From Rhodospirillales bacterium (GTDB lineage: Bacteria > Pseudomonadota > Alphaproteobacteria > Rhodospirillales > JASLLZ01): a stretch of 64,000 nucleotides of DNA. Each line of letters starts with the position of its first letter. Positions within the stretch are counted from its first letter, which is position 1. A program made the translations under genes and the position numbers. Location of the stretch: assembly GCA_030754885.1 (NCBI GenBank), contig JASLZL010000094.1, positions 1 to 64,000 on the forward strand. Reading direction: 5' to 3'. Below the pieces are notes generated by a model. The model worked only from the letters and a program-made list of their open reading frames with translations, did not search any database and was not told the DNA's origin. This document shows, in pieces, positions 36,320-45,867 of this stretch.

Positions 36320-37426
36320 TCAGCGGACCACTTCCACCGCCTCCATGCCTCCTTCGAAGTAGCGGTATGCATCTACGCCGTCCAGGACAACGCCGTCGAA
36401 CCCCTGTTTGACGATGCCGTAGATGTAAGAGTCCGCGTTACCGTTGATAATATTGCGCCATTCCGGGCGCCAAAATTCGACGAAGTACTTGTCCGCGTCG
36501 CCCGGGTAGGGGGCGCTGATCCACAGCGGCGAGCCCTCCCGCCAGTGGGATTTCCAGTAGGAACGGTGACTTTCCGCGGCACCGATGTTGAGGTAGGCGA
36601 GGACAAGCCGGCGCGCCCCCAGTTTCTTGAATTTCAAGGTCTCCACGGCGCGCTTGGAGAGCGGTTCGCCGATCCGGCGGAAGATGTCCACCACCACCGC
36701 GTCGAAGTTGTTGCCGTGGAGCTTTAAGGCAAATTCATCCTGGCGGCCGAAAGCCGAGGAATCGCGGATATAGAGAAAATTCTTGATCGATTTGAGGGAT
36801 ATGATGCTGGTCGAATTGGCTCCGGCCGGATAGCGCGGATAACGCGGCACCGCATTGATTTCCAAACCCACCGCCGGGGCAACGAAACCAACCAGTCCCT
36901 TGGCACGGCTCGCCCGGTAGGCCGCATCGATTGTCTTGGGCGTTTTGGCGTAATCCAAGACCAAGACCTTGACGCCACCCTTCTTGGCAACACCGGCCAA
37001 ATTGAGAAGTGCGTCGCGGCGGTCCTTGGTCGTCGGCTTGTCCATTTCCGGCAGACCGTAGAACATAGCCTCTTGGAGGACACCGTCGATTGACCGCATG
37101 TAGGTGCGTGCCGGCAGGGCCTGGGTTTCGTCACCGCTGTCGGACTTCGTGAGCAGCGCCAAGCCATTCTGAGTGATGACGGTGAAGTTGCGCCGGTAAC
37201 GTCGTGCGAAGGTGGAAATATTCTGGATGAACTTGCGCATCTCCTCGCGCGGCTCGAACAGGGGACCGATAGGACCGATGGTCGGTGATTGATTTTCGTC
37301 GGGCGAAATCACCCGGCCCTGGCTGCGCACTTGACCGTCGGTCTGGGCCGTCGCCAGAGCGGAAAACACGATGGCCGCCGAGAAGGCCATTGCCGCCAAG
37401 GCGCGAGGATATGCCGCTATCGCCAT
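36320..37426 (-). CDS. Secreted GH114-like (TM1410 family) protein with apparently permuted halves
   Basis: A 368-residue exported protein. The signal peptide MAIAAYPRALAAMAFSAAIV ends near ALATAQ. The C-terminal half holds the conserved TM1410/GH114 N-terminal features: LVLAYLNIGAAESHRSYW, KYFVEFWRPEWRNII and GFDGVVLDGVDAYRYF. The N-terminal half holds what normally follows them: ITQNGLALL, DGVLQEAMFYG and VKVLVLDYAKT. The order is therefore swapped relative to my memory of the family. The ATG at 37426 lies 6 nt after AAGG. The GTG at 37447 is open but lacks a site. Polygalactosaminidase activity is known for some members only. Confidence 0.75.
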   Translation of the reverse strand: MAIAAYPRALAAMAFSAAIVFSALATAQTDGQVRSQGRVISPDENQSPTIGPIGPLFEPREEMRKFIQNISTFARRYRRNFTVITQNGLALLTKSDSGDETQALPARTYMRSIDGVLQEAMFYGLPEMDKPTTKDRRDALLNLAGVAKKGGVKVLVLDYAKTPKTIDAAYRASRAKGLVGFVAPAVGLEINAVPRYPRYPAGANSTSIISLKSIKNFLYIRDSSAFGRQDEFALKLHGNNFDAVVVDIFRRIGEPLSKRAVETLKFKKLGARRLVLAYLNIGAAESHRSYWKSHWREGSPLWISAPYPGDADKYFVEFWRPEWRNIINGNADSYIYGIVKQGFDGVVLDGVDAYRYFEGGMEAVEVVR

Positions 37427-37453
37427 TTTCATCCTTTCAGGCTTCACGCCCCG

Positions 37454-38557
37454 TCATCCCGCAAGCTCCACCACCCGCCCGGCAATGGCAAGGGAAGCAG
37501 TGAGACCAGGCGATTCTATGCCGTAAAGGTTGACCAAACCTTTCACGCCGTGATCGTCGGGGCCCTGGATGACGAAATCGGCGGCCGCCTCGTCGGGTGC
37601 CTGAACCTTGGGTCGGATACCGGCATAATCGGGTTGCAGCGCGTCATCAGGCAAGTCCGGCCAATAGGTGCGCACGGCATCGTAACAGACTTTGGCGCGG
37701 TCGGGATCAACACTGTAATCTTCCTCCTCGACCCATTCCACGTCGGGACCGAAGCGCGCCTGTCCGGCCAAGTCCACAGTCAAATGAACGCCCAGGCCAC
37801 CGGCCAGCGGCATGGGATAGATCAGCCTCTGGAAGGGTGATTTTCCGCTCAGGGTGAAATAGGTGCCCTTGGCCATGTAGCGCTGGGGAATGGTTTGCCT
37901 GTCCAGGCCCGACATGCCGAGGGCGATGCGTTGCGCATTCAGGCCGGTGCAATTGAAGACCCGGGCGCAGCAAAGCCGCGTCGGCTCGGCGCCGCCGACG
38001 TCCAAGACGATGCCATCGTCTTCGATGGAACCGCCGGTTACCGGGCTTAAAAGCGCTACGGCGGCACCCGCCGCCTCGGCGTCACCCCTCAGCGCAAGCA
38101 TGAGGGCGTGGCTGTCGATCACGCCCGAGGATGGCGAGAGAATGGCGGCCGACGCGTGAAGCGCGGGTTCAAGTTGGCGCGCGGCGGCGCCATCAAGCCA
38201 TTCCAGATCATCGACGCCGTTCTCGGCGCCACGCCGGAACAGGTCTTGGAGGCGTTTAGTTTCGTCGGTACCGTTGGCGACGATGAGTTTGCCGCATCGC
38301 CGGTGACCGACATCGTGTTCGGCGCAGTAGGCGTAAAGCATCGATCGGCCGGCAACGCACAGCCGGGTCTTCAAGTCGTCCGGGGCAAAGTAGATGCCGG
38401 CGTGGATGACCTCGCTGTTGCGTGAGCTGACGCCGGTGCCAATCGCCTCGGCCGCTTCAAGAACGACTACTTCGCGACCGCCAAGGGCCAGCGCGCGTGC
38501 CACCGCCAAGCCGATGACACCGGCCCCGATCACCGCGTTTTCGATTGCGTGCACCAT
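37454..38557 (-). CDS. FAD-dependent oxidoreductase, L-2-hydroxyglutarate dehydrogenase-like
   Basis: A 367-residue DAO-fold flavoprotein. The N-terminus AVIGAGVIGLAVARALALGG is followed by the L2HGDH-type motif SSRNSEVIHAGIYF and LCVAGRSMLYAYCAEHDVGH. Late motifs are KGTYFTLSGKSPFQRLIYPM and VNLYGIESPGLTASLAIAG. These are the signatures of LhgO/L2HGDH-like proteins, which oxidise L-2-hydroxyglutarate to 2-oxoglutarate and pass electrons to quinone. The ATG at 38557 is chosen, since the 61 residues open upstream are unrelated. It is divergent from the DUF3179 gene. Confidence 0.88.
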   Translation of the reverse strand: MVHAIENAVIGAGVIGLAVARALALGGREVVVLEAAEAIGTGVSSRNSEVIHAGIYFAPDDLKTRLCVAGRSMLYAYCAEHDVGHRRCGKLIVANGTDETKRLQDLFRRGAENGVDDLEWLDGAAARQLEPALHASAAILSPSSGVIDSHALMLALRGDAEAAGAAVALLSPVTGGSIEDDGIVLDVGGAEPTRLCCARVFNCTGLNAQRIALGMSGLDRQTIPQRYMAKGTYFTLSGKSPFQRLIYPMPLAGGLGVHLTVDLAGQARFGPDVEWVEEEDYSVDPDRAKVCYDAVRTYWPDLPDDALQPDYAGIRPKVQAPDEAAADFVIQGPDDHGVKGLVNLYGIESPGLTASLAIAGRVVELAG

Positions 38558-38698
38558 GGTCCCTCGAGCCGCTTGACCGTCGGCAGTCTGGTCAAGGACC
38601 GTGGTGGGGTCAAGCCGGTGCTGAGGCGGTGTCACCTCACCAACATGTGAAGGCGATGTGAATTGCCGTCGGTCGGACGTAGGTGGCATTCTAGAGCC

Positions 38699-39712
38699 AT
38701 GTTGGGAACAAGAACTTCCATCGCCGCCCGTCTTCGGCACCCGGGCTTCTGGACATGGCTCGTCGCCGTTCTGATCGCAGCAGCCACCGTCTCGACTGCG
38801 GCGGCCAATCCCCGGTCCTGGAGCTATGAGTGGTCACGCACCGACTTCTCCAAGCATTCCATCGACTATGCCGAGATCCTCTCGGGCGGGCCGCCCAAGG
38901 ACGGCATCCCCGCCATCGACAATCCCAAATTCGTGCCGCTCGGCGAGGTTTCCGATCTTGCCGAGACCGAGCCCGTGGTCGGCGTCACCATCAATGGTGT
39001 CAGCCGCGCCTATCCGCTGCGTATCTTAATGTACCACGAGATCGTCAACGACACCTTGGGTGGGGTGCCCGTTACGGTGACCTATTGTCCGCTGTGCAAT
39101 TCGAGCATCGTGTTCGAACGCCGCCTTGACGGCCGGCTCCTGGATTTCGGCACCACGGGCAAGCTGCGCAACTCGGACCTGGTTATGTACGATCGCCAGA
39201 CGGAAAGCTGGTGGCAGCAGTTTCTGGGCGAAGCCATCGTCGGCGAGATGACCGGCAAGACCCTGACTATGCTGCCTTCGCGCCTTGAATCCTTGGCCCG
39301 ATTCCGGGCCCGCGCGCCTGAGGGTACGGTGCAGGTGCCAACCAACCCCCGCATGCGCCCCTACGGGCGCAATCCCTATGCCAATTACGACAGCGCATCG
39401 CGGCCGTTCCTGTTTCGCGGCGATCTGCCGGCCGGCATCGAGCCCATGGTGCGCGTCGTGGCGGTCAAGAACGAAGCCTGGAGCCTGCCCCTTCTCCGCG
39501 ACAAGGGGACGATCACCCAGGGCGACATCGAAATCCGCTGGGCGGAGGGACAGAACTCGGCCCTCGATTCTGGCCTCATCGCCGAAGGGCGCGATGTTGG
39601 CAACATCGTCGTCCAGCGGCGCAAGGGCGATACCTTGGAGGACGTCATCCACGACGTCACTTTCGCCTTCGTCTTCCATGCCTTCCGTCCCGACGGCGTG
39701 ATCCACAAGTAA
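38699..39712 (+). CDS. Secreted DUF3179 protein
   Basis: A 337-residue exported protein. The signal region (about residues 15-37) is WLVAVLIAAATVSTAAANPR. The DUF3179 core follows: GVTINGVSRAYPLRILMYHE, TVTYCPLCNSSIVFERR with a CxxC, DFGTTGKLRNSDLVMYDRQT and ESWWQQFLGEAIVGEM. The family is periplasmic with a conserved CPLC pair, and its function is not established. It is divergent from the L2HGDH-like gene and is followed 37 bp later by mipZ. Confidence 0.92.
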   Translation: MLGTRTSIAARLRHPGFWTWLVAVLIAAATVSTAAANPRSWSYEWSRTDFSKHSIDYAEILSGGPPKDGIPAIDNPKFVPLGEVSDLAETEPVVGVTINGVSRAYPLRILMYHEIVNDTLGGVPVTVTYCPLCNSSIVFERRLDGRLLDFGTTGKLRNSDLVMYDRQTESWWQQFLGEAIVGEMTGKTLTMLPSRLESLARFRARAPEGTVQVPTNPRMRPYGRNPYANYDSASRPFLFRGDLPAGIEPMVRVVAVKNEAWSLPLLRDKGTITQGDIEIRWAEGQNSALDSGLIAEGRDVGNIVVQRRKGDTLEDVIHDVTFAFVFHAFRPDGVIHK

Positions 39713-39749
39713 CAGTTTTAGTGCGCTGGCCTTGTTGCTAAGGTCCGGC

Positions 39750-40613
39750 ATGGAAGATTCCAAGAAAGCGCAGGTTATCGTTATCGGCAATGCCAAGGGT
39801 GGTAGCGGCAAATCGACTACCGCCATGCACCTTGCCGTGGCGCTCATGGAACTAGGCCACACGGTGGCGACAGTCGATCTGGACGTGCGCCAGGGGTCTT
39901 TGTCCCGCTTTATCGAAAACCGGCGTGCCTTTGCCCACCGTCAAAGCCTTGAATTGCCCATACCCGAGCACACGGGCCTGGCTCCCGACTCCTACGGCAA
40001 TAAGAGTGCCGGCCGGGTGGAACAAGAAAGGCTGGGTGATTTGATCGCGCGCCTCGGTCCGGTCATGGATGTGATCGTCATCGATACGCCGGGCAGTGAC
40101 ACCATGCTATCGCGTGTCGGCCATACCTGGGCCGATGTTCTGGTCACGCCCCTTAACGACAGTTTTCTGGACCTTGATGTCCTGGCGCGGATCGACGGCG
40201 AGACACTGCACATCGCAGGTCCCAGCCAATACGCCGAAATGATCTGGGACCAAAGAAAGAAACGTGTCCAACTGGGGCTTCCGGCAATTGACTGGATCGT
40301 CATGCGCAACCGTTTAAGTAACCTGAACGCCCGCAACAAACACGTCATGGCCGATATCCTCGGGGACCTGTCGGGACGCATCGGCTTTCGCCTGGCGCCT
40401 GGTTTTGGCGAGCGAGTGGTTTTTCGCGAACTGTTCCTGAAGGGACTGACCGTGATGGACCTGGGCAGCGTGGCCGGGGAATCGCGGCTGACTTTGTCAC
40501 ATGTCGCGGCGCGCCAGGAGGTACGGGCCCTGGTCGCGGCTCTCAACGTGCTTCCACCCGTTGTTCTCCCATCCAATGTACCCCCTCTGGCAACCGTCCT
40601 GGCCACGGAGTAA
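39750..40613 (+). CDS. mipZ: Division plane positioning ATPase MipZ
   Basis: A 287-residue ParA/MinD-superfamily ATPase. The deviant Walker A is IGNAKGGSGKSTTAMHLAVA (residues about 11-30), followed by VDLDVRQGSLSRFIENRR, VIVIDTPGSD for Walker B, and the MipZ-type segment WIVMRNRLSNLNARNKHVM. In Caulobacter MipZ gradients from the poles block FtsZ away from midcell via ParB. MipZ is an alphaproteobacterial marker. The ATG at 39750 is preferred over a TTG 18 bp upstream. Downstream genes for a VWA protein and a DnaJ-like protein are co-oriented and closely spaced. Confidence 0.93.
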   Translation: MEDSKKAQVIVIGNAKGGSGKSTTAMHLAVALMELGHTVATVDLDVRQGSLSRFIENRRAFAHRQSLELPIPEHTGLAPDSYGNKSAGRVEQERLGDLIARLGPVMDVIVIDTPGSDTMLSRVGHTWADVLVTPLNDSFLDLDVLARIDGETLHIAGPSQYAEMIWDQRKKRVQLGLPAIDWIVMRNRLSNLNARNKHVMADILGDLSGRIGFRLAPGFGERVVFRELFLKGLTVMDLGSVAGESRLTLSHVAARQEVRALVAALNVLPPVVLPSNVPPLATVLATE

Positions 40614-40651
40614 CCTGGAGGGAGCGACGCACCCTGGGACAGAAACGATAG

Positions 40652-41380
40652 ATGGCCAGCGACGACAAGAAGGTTCCGGTCAGGAAATCCTCCGACGCCG
40701 AGGTTGAGGCTTTCCTGCGCAAGGTGGCGGCGGTTCCCGTCCGCCCGTCGACGGGTGAGCGTGGACGGTTGCTCTTCGCCCTCGACGCGACGGCCAGCCG
40801 CCAGCCCACTTGGGATCAAGCGTCCCACATCCAGGGCGAAATGTTCTCTGCCACCGACGACCTTGGCGGCCTTGAGATACAGCTTGCATTCTATCGTGGA
40901 TTCGGGGAATTCAAGGTCAGCCCCTGGCTTACCGATTCGGGGGATCTCCTCGGCCGCATGACCGCCACGTTTTGCCTGGCCGGCGAAACGCAGATTGGCA
41001 AGGTCCTGCGCCACGCTATCAACGAAACCAAGAAGCGCAAGGTCAACGCCCTGGTCTTCGTCGGCGACAGCATTGAAGAGGACGTGGATAAATTGGGCGC
41101 CGTTGCCGGCGAGCTGGGTCTGTTGGGCGTGCCCGCGTTTTTGTTCCACGAAGGCGAAGATCCCATCGCCAAGTTTGCCTTTCGCCAGATCGCTCGTTTA
41201 ACCAACGGTGCGTGTTGCAGCTTCGATGCCAGCAGCGCCCAAACGTTGCGCGATTTGCTGGGCGCGGTGGCGGTCTTCGCAGCCGGCGGTCGACCGGCCC
41301 TGGAAGACTTGGCCAAGCGGCGCGGCGGCGAGGCCTTGCGCATCGCCCACCAAGTCAAGAACTCAAACGGATCGACCTGA
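40652..41380 (+). CDS. VWA-like domain protein, unknown
   Basis: A 242-residue cytoplasmic protein with a von Willebrand A-like fold. LLFALDATASRQPTWDQA near residue 41 resembles the DxSxS metal-ion site (here D-x-T-x-S). Later strands read NALVFVGDSIEED and GVPAFLFHEGEDPIAKFAF. The C-terminus LGAVAVFAAGGRPALEDLAK is helical. It lies 38 bp after mipZ and 13 bp before the DnaJ-like gene, so the three may be one unit. I recognise it as a conserved alphaproteobacterial hypothetical without assigned function. Confidence 0.78.
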   Translation: MASDDKKVPVRKSSDAEVEAFLRKVAAVPVRPSTGERGRLLFALDATASRQPTWDQASHIQGEMFSATDDLGGLEIQLAFYRGFGEFKVSPWLTDSGDLLGRMTATFCLAGETQIGKVLRHAINETKKRKVNALVFVGDSIEEDVDKLGAVAGELGLLGVPAFLFHEGEDPIAKFAFRQIARLTNGACCSFDASSAQTLRDLLGAVAVFAAGGRPALEDLAKRRGGEALRIAHQVKNSNGST

Positions 41381-41393
41381 GGAGGCGGACGGC

Positions 41394-42119
41394 GTGTTGC
41401 CCTATTTCATCCTTGGCTTCGCACTCCTTATTGGGCTTCTTTTGGCTGTCCGCTGGTTCGCCGGCACCAATACCAAGGTCTTAGCGAGAACGGCGAAAAG
41501 GGTCGCCCTGGGCCTGATCATGGCGACCATAGCCTTCTTTGCCGTCACCGGGCGTCTGAACTGGGCGTTTTTGGCTCTGCCGGCCCTGCTTCCCTGGATT
41601 CTGCGCGCCCGCGCCTTCTCCCGCAGGGCAAAGAACTTCTCGCGCATGGCGGGCGGCAGCGGGGCGCCGTCGGGTCAGGTTTCCGAAATCGCTACCCGCT
41701 TTCTGCGCGTCACCCTGGACCATGACTCGGGCGCCATCGCCGGCGAGGTCATCGACGGCCCCCATGCCGGCCGGCGCCTGGAGGACCTGGGGCTGGACGA
41801 CCTGATCGGGCTGCTTGGCATCTGTCAGACCGCCGACGAGCAATCGGCGCAGGTGCTGACGGCTTACTTGGACCGGATCCATCCCGACTGGCGCGTCCAT
41901 GCCCAGCCGGGTGGTGGGGGATCCGGAGACGGCTTTGCCAACGGACCCATGAGCCGCGACGAGGCTTTGCAGATTCTCGGCCTAGAGCCCGATGCCGGTC
42001 CCGACGCGATCAAAGAGGCGCACCGCCGGCTGATGGCCGGGCTGCATCCCGACCACGGCGGTTCAACCTATCTGGCGGCCAAACTCAACGAAGCCAAGGA
42101 ACTGCTGCTCGACACCTAA
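41394..42119 (+). CDS. DnaJ-domain membrane protein
   Basis: A 241-residue protein with two N-terminal membrane helices (LPYFILGFALLIGLLLAVRW and ALGLIMATIAFFAVTG) and a C-terminal J-domain of about 60 residues. SRDEALQILGLEPDAGPDAI leads to the HPD loop in LMAGLHPDHGGSTYL, then AAKLNEAKELLL. The layout resembles Tim14/Pam18-like co-chaperones, which stimulate DnaK at a membrane. The start is GTG at 41394 after GAGGAGGCGGAC. The open frame upstream is antisense or overlapping. The central region (residues 95-160) is conserved but not assigned. Confidence 0.86.
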   Translation: MLPYFILGFALLIGLLLAVRWFAGTNTKVLARTAKRVALGLIMATIAFFAVTGRLNWAFLALPALLPWILRARAFSRRAKNFSRMAGGSGAPSGQVSEIATRFLRVTLDHDSGAIAGEVIDGPHAGRRLEDLGLDDLIGLLGICQTADEQSAQVLTAYLDRIHPDWRVHAQPGGGGSGDGFANGPMSRDEALQILGLEPDAGPDAIKEAHRRLMAGLHPDHGGSTYLAAKLNEAKELLLDT

Positions 42120-42210
42120 TGCCGAAGACGCGCCGCCGGGTTGCGGGAGGCGAACGGCTGTGGCACAACAGGCGCGTCGATCGGCCGCATTCATCCCGTC
42201 GAGGAAGATC

Positions 42211-43080
42211 ATGTTAAAGCCCGTGCGCAAGGCGGTTTTTCCTGTAGCCGGCCTGGGAACGCGCTTCCTGCCGGCGACCAAGGCGATGCCCAAGGAAATG
42301 CTGCCTGTGGTCGACAAGCCGCTCATCCAGTACGCGGTGGAGGAGGCGCTGGAAGCCGGGATCGAAGAGTTCGTCTTCGTCACCGGGCGCGGCAAGAGCA
42401 TCATGGAAGACCATTTCGACCATGCGGTCGAATTGGAGGTGATGCTCCGTGATCGGGGCAAAGAAGAAGAACTGCGCCAGGTGTTGGATTGCGTGTTGGA
42501 ACCGGGGCGCATCGCCTATACGCGCCAACAGCGCCCACTAGGCCTGGGCCATGCCGTGTGGTGCGGGCGCGAATTCATTGCCGATGAGCCCTTCGCCGTC
42601 ATCTTGGTCGACGACCTGATGGTGGGACGGCCGGGCTGTCTCAAGCAGATGGTTGATGTCCATCGCGAGGTGGGCGGCACCGTCATTTCTGTCGAAGAGG
42701 TGCCTCGCGAAGCGACCCAGCGCTACGGCATCTTGGATGTAGTAGAAGACGACGGCCGTCTGGCGCGCGCCAAGGCGTTGATCGAGAAACCCGACCCCGC
42801 CGAAGCCCCCTCGACACTTTCGATCGTCGGGCGCTATATCCTCCAGCCCGAGGTCTTCCATCACCTGGACAAGCACGAAGCAGGGGCCGGCGGCGAAATA
42901 CAGTTGACCGATGCCATCGCCGCCACCATCGGACACCATCCCTTGCATGGTCTGCGCTTCGCCGGAAAGCGCTTTGATTGCGGCACCAAGCTGGGGTTCG
43001 TCCAGGCTAATCTATTCATGGCGCTGGCACGCGACGACCTCGGCGAGGAGATGCGCCGGACCATGAAGGAATATCTCTGA
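42211..43080 (+). CDS. galU: UTP--glucose-1-phosphate uridylyltransferase
   Basis: A 289-residue nucleotidyltransferase making UDP-glucose. The N-terminal motif is FPVAGLGTRFLPATKAMPKE with the nucleotide loop. PLGLGHAVWCGREFI is near residue 110, DDLMVGRPGC near 134, and EKPDPAEAPS near 192. The product is the substrate of Ugd, whose gene starts 25 bp downstream. The ATG at 42211 matches the family start. It heads a three-gene block for sugar nucleotides used in polysaccharide or glycolipid synthesis. Confidence 0.95.
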   Translation: MLKPVRKAVFPVAGLGTRFLPATKAMPKEMLPVVDKPLIQYAVEEALEAGIEEFVFVTGRGKSIMEDHFDHAVELEVMLRDRGKEEELRQVLDCVLEPGRIAYTRQQRPLGLGHAVWCGREFIADEPFAVILVDDLMVGRPGCLKQMVDVHREVGGTVISVEEVPREATQRYGILDVVEDDGRLARAKALIEKPDPAEAPSTLSIVGRYILQPEVFHHLDKHEAGAGGEIQLTDAIAATIGHHPLHGLRFAGKRFDCGTKLGFVQANLFMALARDDLGEEMRRTMKEYL

Positions 43081-43105
43081 GCCTCGGAATTAGGGGGACC
43101 AATCC

Positions 43106-44428
43106 ATGCGAATTGCGATGATCGGCACCGGCTATGTGGGCCTGGTGTCAGGTGCGTGTTTCTCTGAATTTGGGATCGATGTGACCTGCGTCGACAAGGA
43201 CGCCGGCAAGATCGAACGGTTAAACCGGGGTGAGATGATCATCTACGAACCGGGTCTGGACGACTTGGTCGGGGGTAATGTCGAGGCCGGTCGGCTTACC
43301 TTCACTACCGATCTTGGTCCGGCGGTCGCCGGCGCCGATGCCGTCTTCATTGCCGTCGGGACACCGTCGCGGCGCGGCGACGGTCACGCCGACCTGTCCT
43401 ATGTCTGGGACGCGGCGGGCGAGATTGCTACCGCCATGAACGGCTTTACGGTCGTCATCACAAAGTCCACGGTCCCGGTGGGTACGGGCAATAAGGTCGA
43501 GGAAATCATCCGCGAGAAGCGGCCCGACGCCACCTTCGATGTGCTGTCAAACCCCGAGTTTCTGCGCGAGGGTTCGGCCATCGAAGACTTCATGCGCCCC
43601 GACCGTGTCGTCATCGGCGGCGGCTCGGAACAAGCGCGCGAGGTCATGCGCCAGATTTACCGGCCCCTTTTTCTGATGGAGACGCCGATCCTGTTCACGG
43701 CGCGCCAAACGGCCGAGCTCATCAAGTACGCGGCCAACGCCTTCCTCGCCACCAAGATCACCTACATCAATGAGATCGCCGATTTGTGCGAGGCCGTGGA
43801 CGCCGATGTCCAGGAGGTCGCCAAGGGCATTGGCCTGGACGGGCGTATCGGGTCCAAGTTCCTGCACGCCGGGCCGGGTTACGGCGGCTCGTGCTTCCCC
43901 AAGGACACCTTGGCGCTGGTGCGCACGGCGGAGGAGGCGAAGTCGCCCTTGCGTATCGTCGAGGCCGTGGTCGACATCAATGACAAGCGCAAGAAACAAA
44001 TGGCGGAAAGGGTAATCGAAGCGTGCGGCGGCTCGGTAAAGGGCAAGACCATCGCTGTCCTGGGGCTGGCCTTCAAGCCCAACACCGACGACATGCGCGA
44101 TTCGCCCAGCCTCGACATTATCCCCGCACTTCAGGCCGCCGGCGCCAAGCTCAGGGTTTTCGACCCCGAAGCCATGGACGAGGCCCGTGCTCTCATCGAC
44201 GGCGTTGAGTGGTGTACCGACGCCTACGACACCATGGTTGATGCCGACGCGCTGGCCATCCTCACCGAATGGAATGCGTTTAGGGCCCTCGATGTGGAGC
44301 GCATGAAGGCCTTGCTGCGTGCCCCCGTCATGGTCGATCTGAGGAACATCTATCGGTCCGAGGACATGGCGGCGGCCGGTATCCGCTATTCCAGTATTGG
44401 GCGTCCGCCACCTTCCGCGACGGTGTGA
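43106..44428 (+). CDS. ugd: UDP-glucose 6-dehydrogenase
   Basis: A 440-residue NAD-dependent enzyme oxidising UDP-glucose to UDP-glucuronate. The Rossmann start is [20 protein letters not shown]. The catalytic Cys is in [20 protein letters not shown] near residue 260. [15 protein letters not shown] and VIGGGSEQA are also typical. The C-terminal domain has [17 protein letters not shown]. It follows galU and precedes a phosphohexomutase (13 bp), consistent with a shared operon for uronic-acid-containing glycans. Confidence 0.96.
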   Translation: MRIAMIGTGYVGLVSGACFSEFGIDVTCVDKDAGKIERLNRGEMIIYEPGLDDLVGGNVEAGRLTFTTDLGPAVAGADAVFIAVGTPSRRGDGHADLSYVWDAAGEIATAMNGFTVVITKSTVPVGTGNKVEEIIREKRPDATFDVLSNPEFLREGSAIEDFMRPDRVVIGGGSEQAREVMRQIYRPLFLMETPILFTARQTAELIKYAANAFLATKITYINEIADLCEAVDADVQEVAKGIGLDGRIGSKFLHAGPGYGGSCFPKDTLALVRTAEEAKSPLRIVEAVVDINDKRKKQMAERVIEACGGSVKGKTIAVLGLAFKPNTDDMRDSPSLDIIPALQAAGAKLRVFDPEAMDEARALIDGVEWCTDAYDTMVDADALAILTEWNAFRALDVERMKALLRAPVMVDLRNIYRSEDMAAAGIRYSSIGRPPPSATV

Positions 44429-44441
44429 ACGGGAACAACCG

Positions 44442-45839
44442 GTGAGCGACGCCCGCACCCTCCATCCGACTATCCTGCGCGAATACGATATTCGCGGCAT
44501 CGTTGGCGAGACCCTTGATGCCGACGATTTGCGTGCCATCGGGCGGGGTTTCGGCACCGTGGTGCGGCGCGGCGGCGGCACGACGGCAGCGGTCGGCTAT
44601 GACGGCAGGCTGACGTCGCCGGCCTTCGAGGCGGCATTGACCGATGGGCTTGTCCAATGCGGCCTGAAAGTGACCCGCATCGGCCTGGGGCCGTCTCCGA
44701 TGCTCTATTTCGCCACCCATACGCTGCCCACCGATGCCGGGATTATGATCACCGGTTCCCACAATCCGCCCGAATACAACGGCATCAAGTTGGTGTTGGG
44801 CGGGCACTCGTTCCACGGCACCCAGATTCAGGACCTCGGGCGTCTCATCGCCGCCGGCGATTTCGTCACCGGCGCCGGGCAAGCCGAAAAGAAATCCGTG
44901 ACCGCGGCCTACGTCGAGCGCCTGGCCCGGGACTACGCCGGCACAAAGCCCCTGAACGTCGCCTGGGACAACGGCAACGGTGCCGCCGGCGAGGTCCTTG
45001 AGGCCCTGGTCGCCCGCCTGCCGGGCCGCCACGTGTTGTTGAACGAAACCATCGACGGCACCTTCCCGGCCCACCACCCGGACCCGACGGTGGAGGCCAA
45101 CTTAGAGCAGTTGAAAGACGCCGTCGCCGCCGAGCAATGCGACTTGGGCATCGGGTTTGACGGCGACGGGGACCGCATCGGCATCATCGATGGTCAAGGC
45201 CGGGTCCTGTGGGGCGATCAGCTTTTGGTCATCCTGGCGGCCGAGGTTTTGGCCACCGACACCGGCGCCCCGATCATCGCCGACGTCAAGGCGAGCCAGG
45301 CGTTGTTCGACGAGATCGCCCGCATGGGCGGCGAGCCCGTGATGTGGAGCGCCGGACACTCCTTGGTCAAGGCCAAGATGGCCGAGATGGACGCGCCGCT
45401 GGCCGGCGAGATGAGCGGGCATATCTTCTTCGCCAAGCGCTTCTACGGCTATTACGGCTTCGACGATGCGCTATACGCGGCGGTGCGCCTGCTCTCCATC
45501 GTCTCCCGGTCGGGCGAAAGCATCGCGGCGATGCGCGACCGTATGCCCCAAATGATCAACACGCCCGAACTGCGCTTTCCCTGCGCCGAGGACCGCAAGG
45601 TCCCGGTGATCGACGAAGTGAAGGGCCGTCTCGCCAAGGTTTCAGGCATCGAAGTGCACGACATCGACGGAGTGCGCGTCAACACCGAAGACGGCTGGTG
45701 GCTGCTCAGGGCATCCAACACCCAAGATGTCCTGGTCGCCCGGTGCGAAGCCTCCACCGAGGAAGGGCTGAAGCGCCTGAAGGAGACCCTGGCCGAACAG
45801 CTACGCGCCAGCGGCATAGAGCCTCCTGATTTCGGGTAA
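44442..45839 (+). CDS. Phosphomannomutase/phosphoglucomutase
   Basis: A 465-residue alpha-D-phosphohexomutase of the AlgC/ManB type. The phosphoserine loop is [20 protein letters not shown] near residue 105. The metal loop is [15 protein letters not shown] near 243. The sugar-specificity loop is [20 protein letters not shown] near 325. The C-terminal phosphate site is [18 protein letters not shown]. The start is GTG at 44442 ([20 protein letters not shown]), 13 bp after ugd. It probably supplies glucose-1-phosphate and mannose-1-phosphate for the neighbouring enzymes. Confidence 0.93.
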   Translation: MSDARTLHPTILREYDIRGIVGETLDADDLRAIGRGFGTVVRRGGGTTAAVGYDGRLTSPAFEAALTDGLVQCGLKVTRIGLGPSPMLYFATHTLPTDAGIMITGSHNPPEYNGIKLVLGGHSFHGTQIQDLGRLIAAGDFVTGAGQAEKKSVTAAYVERLARDYAGTKPLNVAWDNGNGAAGEVLEALVARLPGRHVLLNETIDGTFPAHHPDPTVEANLEQLKDAVAAEQCDLGIGFDGDGDRIGIIDGQGRVLWGDQLLVILAAEVLATDTGAPIIADVKASQALFDEIARMGGEPVMWSAGHSLVKAKMAEMDAPLAGEMSGHIFFAKRFYGYYGFDDALYAAVRLLSIVSRSGESIAAMRDRMPQMINTPELRFPCAEDRKVPVIDEVKGRLAKVSGIEVHDIDGVRVNTEDGWWLLRASNTQDVLVARCEASTEEGLKRLKETLAEQLRASGIEPPDFG

Positions 45840-45867
45840 TACCGGCTGTTGTGGCGGAGTTAATGCT

